Part shown: positions 20,770 to 24,412 of the stretch, one piece after another
Numbering within the stretch: the stretch's first letter is position 1
Layout of the letters: each line of letters starts with the position of its first letter
From: a virus
Reading direction: 5' to 3' (one strand)
Virus record (IMG/VR): IMGVR_UViG_3300032313_000913
Location: 1-24,412 of that record
Length of the DNA: 24,412 nucleotides
Made by a program: the position numbers and the translations under genes
The notes under the pieces: model-generated
Told to the model about the DNA's origin: nothing
The model's database searches: none
What the model saw: only the letters and a program-made list of their open reading frames with translations

Positions 20770-21382
20770 TGTCTGGGCCAATGACGAAGACTTTAAAAAA
20801 TGTTTTAAAGAATTTATGGCCATAGGAAATTTTGATAATTCTATAGAAGACCCAATTAATGAAAGGCTTTATGTTTTACAACAATTTGCAAAAAGACAGC
20901 AGAGGCTAAATTCTAACTTTGTCGAAATAGGTGTTTATGCTGGAATGTCTATGTATTTTATGGCAGATTATTGCAAAAAAATATTTGTAGGAATAGATTC
21001 ATTTGAGGGTGTTTCGGAGCCAACCCCAGGAATAGATACTAATTATTTTGTTAAGGGTTCCTTATCCTGTGATATTTCAAATGCAAAAAATTATTTAAAT
21101 AAGTTTAACAATGTTGATTTACTTAAAGGTTGGGTTCCCGATGTTTTTAGTTTACTCCCAGAACTAGAATACTCTTTGGTACACATTGACGTTGACCTTT
21201 ACGCCCCTACAAAACAATCTATAGAATATTTTTGGGACAGATTGCTGCCCGACGGGGTTCTAATTTGTGACGATTTTGGCTCAAGCAAAACCGTAGGCGC
21301 AAAAAAAGCAATGGTGGATTTTTTTGGAAGAGAAAATATAATTGAATTTAGTACACAACAAGCTTTTGTAATTAAGCGTTGA
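20753..21382 (+). CDS. Class I SAM-dependent methyltransferase, TylF/MycF-like (209 aa)
   Basis: Motif I FVEIGVYAGMS (56-66) binds S-adenosylmethionine; D82 in GIDSFEG binds the ribose. LVHIDVDLYAPTKQSIEYFWDRLLPDG (142-168) and ICDDFG (171-176) are the metal-binding signature of the TylF/MycF family, with D146/D148 and D173/D174 as candidate magnesium ligands. The family O-methylates sugars, for example in macrolides and surface glycans, so a glycan or modified base is the likely substrate, but it is not defined here. Overlap with the preceding gene and a promoter just after its stop place it at the end of the lysin operon. An AGAAG motif is the only ribosome site. Confidence 0.8.
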   Translation: MISRTNVWANDEDFKKCFKEFMAIGNFDNSIEDPINERLYVLQQFAKRQQRLNSNFVEIGVYAGMSMYFMADYCKKIFVGIDSFEGVSEPTPGIDTNYFVKGSLSCDISNAKNYLNKFNNVDLLKGWVPDVFSLLPELEYSLVHIDVDLYAPTKQSIEYFWDRLLPDGVLICDDFGSSKTVGAKKAMVDFFGRENIIEFSTQQAFVIKR

Positions 21383-21407
21383 CTTAATTATAATAATATA
21401 TTATAAT
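21379..21407 (+). promoter_or_regulatory. Sigma70-type promoter TTGACT-17-TATAAT
   Basis: TTGACT (21379-21384) overlaps the methyltransferase stop codon; a 17-nt spacer leads to TATAAT (21402-21407). The predicted start is about 21414. A 12-bp perfect palindrome covers spacer and -10 box. Confidence 0.65.
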
Positions 21408-21410
21408 TAA
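21384..21410. repeat. Perfect A/T-only palindrome over a promoter
   Basis: TTAATTATAATA and TATTATAATTAA, 12-bp arms with a 3-nt centre. It may be an operator, a weak AT-rich terminator for the methyltransferase, or both. The position over the promoter spacer and -10 box favours an operator. Confidence 0.6.
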
Positions 21411-21413
21411 TAT

Positions 21414-21493
21414 TCAGGTTGAGATTGTAAAATTTCCCTGATTGCATGAAAATGCACAAACCCCTTACGGATCCGCCTCTGTAGGGGGTTTGC
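21414..21493 (+). ncRNA. Possible small structured RNA or structured leader
   Basis: A transcript starting at about 21414 would carry a GCAT-GAAA-ATGC hairpin (21444-21455, GNRA loop) followed by a strong 12-bp stem, CAAACCCCTTAC with GTAGGGGGTTTG (21457-21468/21481-21492), loop of 12 nt containing CGGATCCG. A second promoter lies just after it. No T-run follows the second hairpin. It does not look like a tRNA. The structure could be a small RNA ending at the GC-rich stem, or an RNA leader for the genes downstream. Confidence 0.4.
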
Positions 21494-21494
21494 A

Positions 21495-21503
21495 TGATAT
21501 AAT
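21495..21503 (+). promoter_or_regulatory. Extended -10 box (TGATATAAT) before the 47-aa gene
   Basis: TGA-TATAAT with TATAAT at 21498-21503, then 10 nt to the ATG at 21514. The predicted start lies about 3 nt before the ATG, so the message is nearly leaderless. No Shine-Dalgarno box is present. Confidence 0.5.
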
Positions 21504-21513
21504 ATATATTACT

Positions 21514-21657
21514 ATGGCACACCATTTTGCTAACTTTATGAGAAGTCCACAATTCACTCATCCTCAAGTATGTAAGGATGACTGTAAGCTTAAACACGAT
21601 AATAAAAATCATCAATCAAAATTTGAAAAATTTTTAAAAAGAATAGTGGGTAAATAA
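21514..21657 (+). CDS. Small basic His/Cys-containing protein (47 aa)
   Basis: Start ATG 21514; the frame remains open back to 21442 (TTG), but that extension lies in the hairpin region and has no ribosome site. The product MAHHFANFMRSPQFTHPQV then CKDDCKLKHDNKNHQSKFEK has a CxxxC plus several His (HPQVCKDDCKLKH), which could bind a metal ion, and a basic C-terminus (KFLKRIVGK). Its stop overlaps the start of the oxygenase at 21657 by one base (TAATG), so the two are coupled. Function unknown. Confidence 0.55.
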   Translation: MAHHFANFMRSPQFTHPQVCKDDCKLKHDNKNHQSKFEKFLKRIVGK

Positions 21658-22505
21658 TGTTTTACGACAGAGAAGACTGTATAAAAGCTTCATTTTTCCC
21701 AGATGATTACGGCACACAAAGCGGAGTGTTTATATTTAAAGGATTTTATACAGACGAAGAGTGCAAGACTGTAGAAGACGAGTTAAAAGATTACGATCTG
21801 AAACAAAAATATAGAGATACTTTAATCAGCTGGTATTCTAATAAAATTAGCCCCCCACTTGCTTCCATACATCCACTTTGGGAAAAGGCAAGCGAGCTTT
21901 TGTATCCAGAGTATGTTATGCATCCTCAAGGCAACGTATTAATTATTACCCCAGAAATGAACGAGGGAATGTTTACACACTCTGACTCTCCTGGGAAAGG
22001 AGAATGTCACAGACTTTCCCAAGTAGACGTTTGGAAAACTTGTTGTGAATTAGATTTTGGCTTAGTTGCATATTTTGGAGATTTTGAAGGCGGAGAAATA
22101 TTTTACGTAAACATAGACAAAGACGGAAACAGATCTGAAGGAGTTCCCGCAGCAAATAATTTAAAAATAAAGCCAGAAAGAGGAGATCTAATAATTCACG
22201 GGGCATTTTCCCCACACGCTCACGGAGTTAATCCAGTCACATCTGGTAGAAGATATGCTTTCTCAAACTTTGTGTTAAAGGCAGAAGATAATCCTGGATC
22301 TTTTTATAACTACAAGACTCCAGAGTACTATGAGCAAATTAAAGATAAAGATAATCTTACGCTAGAAGAATTTACTGCCATATGGATGAAACCACTAAAA
22401 GAAAATCCTCAGTTTAGCAGAGATAGAATTCAAAAGTATCAGGCTTCTGGTCTAGAGGGTATAGAGCTATCTGATGCATATATGGGTGAATTTAAAGAAC
22501 ATTAA
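21657..22505 (+). CDS. 2-oxoglutarate/Fe(II) oxygenase, prolyl-4-hydroxylase-like (282 aa)
   Basis: This is the sixth 2OG-type enzyme in the window and the only one on the plus strand. Motifs: entry helix FIFKGFYTDEECKTVEDEL (25-43), H108-S-D110 (GMFTHSDSPGKG), FGLVAYFGDFEGGEIFYVN (134-152), KPERGDLIIHGAFSPHAHGVNPVTSGRRYAFSNF (172-205), with H189 as distal iron ligand and R199 for 2OG. H187 next to it is an alternative ligand. A 75-residue C-terminal extension (YYEQIKDKDNLTLEEFTAIWMKP...) resembles a helical domain. Translated with the upstream 47-aa gene. Substrate unknown; neighbours include a sugar-type methyltransferase. Confidence 0.87.
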   Translation: MFYDREDCIKASFFPDDYGTQSGVFIFKGFYTDEECKTVEDELKDYDLKQKYRDTLISWYSNKISPPLASIHPLWEKASELLYPEYVMHPQGNVLIITPEMNEGMFTHSDSPGKGECHRLSQVDVWKTCCELDFGLVAYFGDFEGGEIFYVNIDKDGNRSEGVPAANNLKIKPERGDLIIHGAFSPHAHGVNPVTSGRRYAFSNFVLKAEDNPGSFYNYKTPEYYEQIKDKDNLTLEEFTAIWMKPLKENPQFSRDRIQKYQASGLEGIELSDAYMGEFKEH

Positions 22506-22553
22506 ATACCATATAGTGCGAAAAAAAAGTGCGTCGGCGAGAAGAACACATTT

Positions 22554-22571
22554 TAGTCAACTGTAATATAT
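22554..22571 (+). repeat. Copy 2 of the TAGTYAACTGTAATATAT element
   Basis: TAGTCAACTGTAATATAT, one base different from the copy at 19526-19543 and immediately next to the parS-like palindrome. Shorter versions of the AGTYRACT core lie at 22966-22975 and 24203-24212, both in the promoter region upstream of a -10 box. Confidence 0.55.
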
Positions 22572-22587
22572 TGTTTCATGTGAAACA
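22572..22587. other. parS-like centromere site (15/16 match)
   Basis: TGTTTCATGTGAAACA differs from the bacterial chromosomal parS consensus TGTTTCACGTGAAACA only by C to T in the centre. Both 7-bp arms are perfect. No ParA or ParB gene is in this window, so the binder would be the host ParB or a protein elsewhere in the genome. Confidence 0.6.
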
Positions 22588-22626
22588 TATTGAAGCTACA
22601 GCAACTTCCTGGAATACCCCATATAA

Positions 22627-22668
22627 AGCCTCTACAGGCTCTCTAAGCCTTTACTAGGCTATTTGCCT
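22627..22668. repeat. Cluster of AGCCT/AGGCT hairpins
   Basis: AGCCT-4-AGGCT (22627-22640), AGCCT-5-AGGCT (22646-22660) and AGGC-5-GCCT (22656-22668, sharing an arm). Could be a structured RNA, or protein binding sites. Confidence 0.45.
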
Positions 22669-22800
22669 ATGTCAGGACGGGGAGGGCCAAAATAACCCTT
22701 TACGTGAATATTCTACAATTTCCCAGAAGCAAGTAGGACGAGATATAGACTAATAAGAGACAAGGAGAATCTAATTAGGAATATATATACCTTAGATCTA

Positions 22801-22938
22801 TTATAAGTCATCTTCGTCATCTATATCAAAGATATCTTTTATCCCGCCCATTTTTCTAATTTGATCAGCTAAGAATATGCTTGCAGAAAAGAATAGCAAT
22901 GTAGGTATCATCCACTTTTTACAATATTTTCTAATCAT
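22801..22938 (-). CDS. Small single-span membrane protein (45 aa)
   Basis: ATG 22938 to TAA 22801 encodes MIRKYCKKWMIPTLLFFSAS then IFLADQIRKMGGIKDIFDID and DEDDL. A basic N-terminus, one hydrophobic helix (about 10-24) and an acidic tail (DIDDEDDL) give an N-in membrane protein. It has no Shine-Dalgarno box but an excellent promoter (TTGACT-16-TATAAT) ends 6 nt before the ATG, which supports a leaderless gene. It is too short for most gene finders. Possible roles: lysis accessory or superinfection protein, without direct evidence. Confidence 0.62.
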   Translation of the reverse strand: MIRKYCKKWMIPTLLFFSASIFLADQIRKMGGIKDIFDIDDEDDL

Positions 22939-22944
22939 AGATTA

Positions 22945-22972
22945 ATTATACTATACATAATATTCTAGTCAA
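22945..22972 (-). promoter_or_regulatory. Promoter TTGACT-16-TATAAT of the 45-aa membrane protein
   Basis: Minus strand: TTGACT (22972 to 22967), 16-nt spacer, TATAAT (22950 to 22945), then TAATCT and ATG 22938. The -35 box is part of the CAGTTGACTA repeat core and overlaps the stop codon of the upstream gene. Confidence 0.7.
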
Positions 22973-23630
22973 CTGAAATAATACTAAGTCTATCTGAAAA
23001 CAATTTCCAAATTTTTTCCATATACTCAGGCTTTAATCCATCTACTGGATGTGGAGCATCTGTATGTGTCATAGATGGAGTTAACTCAGGAACTCCTAAT
23101 GAATCTAATATATCTTGCTGAGTAATAATTATCTCGAATCCAGCTTCACTTGAATACTTGTGTAATGCAGCTAAAAACTCCCTATTCTGATCTATCCTCT
23201 GCTCATGTGTGTAATATGGACTAATACCTTCATGCTTTAAAAGCATCTCAGTAAACTGAGGCAATGGCTCTATTACAACTACTTTAGAATTAGGGAAATT
23301 GTCCTTTATGTTCTGAATGAACGATTTTACCGTATTGTCCGCATTTTTATATTTAGGTAAAAATGTTCTAGTATCAACATATCCCATCCATAAGGCCAAT
23401 ATGCCATCATCTTTAATGATTGAGAATGGCTGTGGCATATGATTAACAGTTCTAGCAATTTCTACTCCAGAAGACATTTCATCTTCTTCCCGCATTTGCT
23501 CAACACTAAATCCATGCATTTTTTTAGCAGCTTTAGGCCAAGGAATAAATGTCACATCGTGTTTTTCTGGATAGTAGTGCTCTATTGCCCTAGATAGATG
23601 ACAATCACTAATCATATAAACATTTTTCAT
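22965..23630 (-). CDS. SGNH/GDSL-hydrolase-like protein with Cys at the nucleophile position (221 aa)
   Basis: I prefer the ATG at 23630 (MKNVYMISDCHLS), one base after the preceding stop, to the in-frame ATG 23660. Block I is M6-ISDCHLSRA, where G-D-S of the family is S8-D9-C10; block III is W81-MGYVDTR, block V is D191-AP-H194 (HTDAPHPVDG). The layout fits SGNH-type esterases/acetylesterases, often acting on surface polysaccharides, but the Ser-to-Cys change leaves activity uncertain. It is the second gene of a pair with a JmjC/cupin-like protein. A role in modification of host surface glycan or of the phage particle would fit; this is inference. Confidence 0.65.
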   Translation of the reverse strand: MKNVYMISDCHLSRAIEHYYPEKHDVTFIPWPKAAKKMHGFSVEQMREEDEMSSGVEIARTVNHMPQPFSIIKDDGILALWMGYVDTRTFLPKYKNADNTVKSFIQNIKDNFPNSKVVVIEPLPQFTEMLLKHEGISPYYTHEQRIDQNREFLAALHKYSSEAGFEIIITQQDILDSLGVPELTPSMTHTDAPHPVDGLKPEYMEKIWKLFSDRLSIISVD

Positions 23631-23631
23631 A

Positions 23632-24177
23632 TTATATAAATTCCCGTCCTGCCGCAGCATATTGTCTTGTAAGAAAATCCTTTAATATATCATTACTCAT
23701 AAAAATAATAGAAAATTTGGGTTGTAAATTTTGAACAGAATGGTCTTGGTGTTTTTTAAACCATACAACATCTCCAGCATTTAACATAAATTTTGTTTCA
23801 GATCCTTCTGTTGGATTGTCATACATAGTCCACTCTGATTTTCCCATGCATTGCCAATGTATTACATCGGATTCATCTGAATGTTTAGTTGTTCCCTCCC
23901 CATCATTCCGTCCCTCTATAATTAAAGGTGTAGTTTTTACGCCATAAAAATTTGAGCATTCATTTATAAAATTACTTACATTTTCGTTTTCATAAAAAAA
24001 ATCAGGCAACTTTTTCATTGAAGCCAGAGATTTACCATCATCACTATTATTTACATCGGGCCTCCAGCTAAATGCTTTATCAAATAAAGATGCATCTGGT
24101 GGAGTAGCATAATTTCTAAATACTACGTAGTTATTTGTGTCAAGGATTGTACGTGCTTCTTTAGAATTTATTTTCAT
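23632..24177 (-). CDS. JmjC/cupin-like Fe(II)/2OG oxygenase-related protein (181 aa)
   Basis: The centre has TTKHSDESDVIHWQCMGKSEWTMYD (97-120), where H99 and D101 would be iron ligands, and MLNAGDVVWFKKHQDHSVQNL (131-151) with H146 as the distal His: the HxD...H triad of the JmjC/cupin oxygenases. ILDTNNYVVFRNYATPPDASLFDKAF (11-36) is the entry part. It is a different branch from the six P4H-like enzymes. The gene starts 6 nt after TGGTATAAT (leaderless) and ends one base before the SGNH-like gene, so the two form an operon. Substrate unknown. Confidence 0.7.
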   Translation of the reverse strand: MKINSKEARTILDTNNYVVFRNYATPPDASLFDKAFSWRPDVNNSDDGKSLASMKKLPDFFYENENVSNFINECSNFYGVKTTPLIIEGRNDGEGTTKHSDESDVIHWQCMGKSEWTMYDNPTEGSETKFMLNAGDVVWFKKHQDHSVQNLQPKFSIIFMSNDILKDFLTRQYAAAGREFI

Positions 24178-24183
24178 TTATTA

Positions 24184-24212
24184 ATTATACCAGTATATAT
24201 TTTAGTTGACTG
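24184..24212 (-). promoter_or_regulatory. Extended -10 promoter with AGTYRACT element, leaderless
   Basis: Minus strand: CAGTCAACTA (24212 to 24203), then TGGTATAAT (24192 to 24184), TAATAA and the ATG at 24177. The repeat core sits where the -35 region would be and may be an operator. Confidence 0.6.
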
Positions 24213-24412
24213 CTATTTAAGATTTATCAAAATGTTAATAAATTTTTAATTTGTATGATACACATATTTCAGATGTCCGATTTGTCTATATAGTCCGCAC
24301 ATAGATATATGACCTTGAGCGTGAGTGTGGTATAACTCACAAAGATTTATTTAGACACGCCCGAGAATAAGTGGCAAAATGTCAGTGCCCGCATATAGAC
24401 TTATAGTATAAA
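24213..24412. other. Right-end region without a recognised gene
   Basis: Two hundred bases hold no open frame I would defend. A GTGAGT/ACTCAC inverted repeat (24321-24340) surrounds a plus-strand TGG-TATAAC, an extended -10-like sequence, so a promoter for a gene beyond the window is possible. Two similar short strings, CCGCACATAGATATATG and CCGCATATAGACTTATAG, occur about 100 nt apart. Confidence 0.4.

Larger units (their letters stand above)
22506..22800. other. Gene-free region with parS-like site, repeat element and hairpins
   Basis: No open frame of support on either strand. It contains the TAGTCAACTGTAATATAT element (22554-22571), the parS-like palindrome (22572-22587), three short GC-containing hairpins (22627-22668) and an AGGG/CCCT pair at about 22684-22701. 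Its 3' end is close to the convergent stop at 22801. Confidence 0.6.

Noticed and set aside
21442-21513. TTG-started extension of the 47-residue protein
   Set aside because: It lies in a strong hairpin and has no ribosome site; the ATG at 21514 follows an extended -10 box.
24213-24412. tRNA or short peptides at the right end
   Set aside because: No cloverleaf could be drawn and the open frames are 15-18 codons without convincing start signals.

Overview
This window looks like part of an AT-rich, double-stranded DNA tailed phage genome, either free or assembled from a metagenome. The evidence is a long run of tail-fibre/baseplate-type genes, a small holin-like membrane protein, a secreted lytic-transglycosylase-like enzyme, a phage-sized class II (B12-dependent) ribonucleotide reductase, almost no intergenic space and many start/stop overlaps. 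The host cannot be read directly. Two weak hints are compatible with a low-GC aquatic actinobacterium but do not prove it: several genes whose start codon lies 6 nt after an extended -10 box (leaderless mRNAs), and a site one base away from the consensus chromosomal parS.

Layout. (1) 1-496, minus: 5' part of a collagen-like tail-fibre gene. (2) 517-4928, minus: five prolyl-4-hydroxylase-like 2-oxoglutarate/Fe(II) oxygenases plus one DUF6065-like protein, tightly packed, with extra internal promoters; a strong hairpin terminator at 4968-5002 separates them from upstream genes. (3) 5011-17104, minus: adhesion/tail module of about twelve genes, including two long proteins (5011-6216 and 11174-13366) with fibronectin/Ig-like domains, a Phe-Pro-rich repeat stalk and a C-terminal Hint (Hedgehog/intein-like) domain. 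(4) 17172-19419, minus: holin-like protein with an EF-hand loop, then the ribonucleotide reductase. (5) 19420-19708: divergent control region. (6) 19709-22505, plus: secreted lysozyme-like protein, several small proteins, a TylF/MycF-type methyltransferase and a sixth 2OG oxygenase. (7) 22506-22800: gene-free stretch with a parS-like site and short hairpins. (8) 22801-24177, minus: a 45-residue membrane protein, an SGNH-hydrolase-like protein and a JmjC/cupin-like protein. (9) 24213-24412: no gene recognised.

The most interesting reading (inference) is that this phage carries its own post-translational tail-decoration machinery. An unusual number of P4H-type oxygenases sits between a fibre with Gly-Pro-X triplets and a fibre with Pro-Pro-Gly/Phe-Phe-Pro-Pro repeats, which resemble the peptides that collagen-type prolyl hydroxylases modify. 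The Hint domains next to the Pro-rich stalks keep the first Cys but have lost the other canonical splicing residues, so they may be structural or have altered chemistry. None of this can be proven from sequence alone; the alternative is that the oxygenases act on host glycans, nucleic acids or small molecules.
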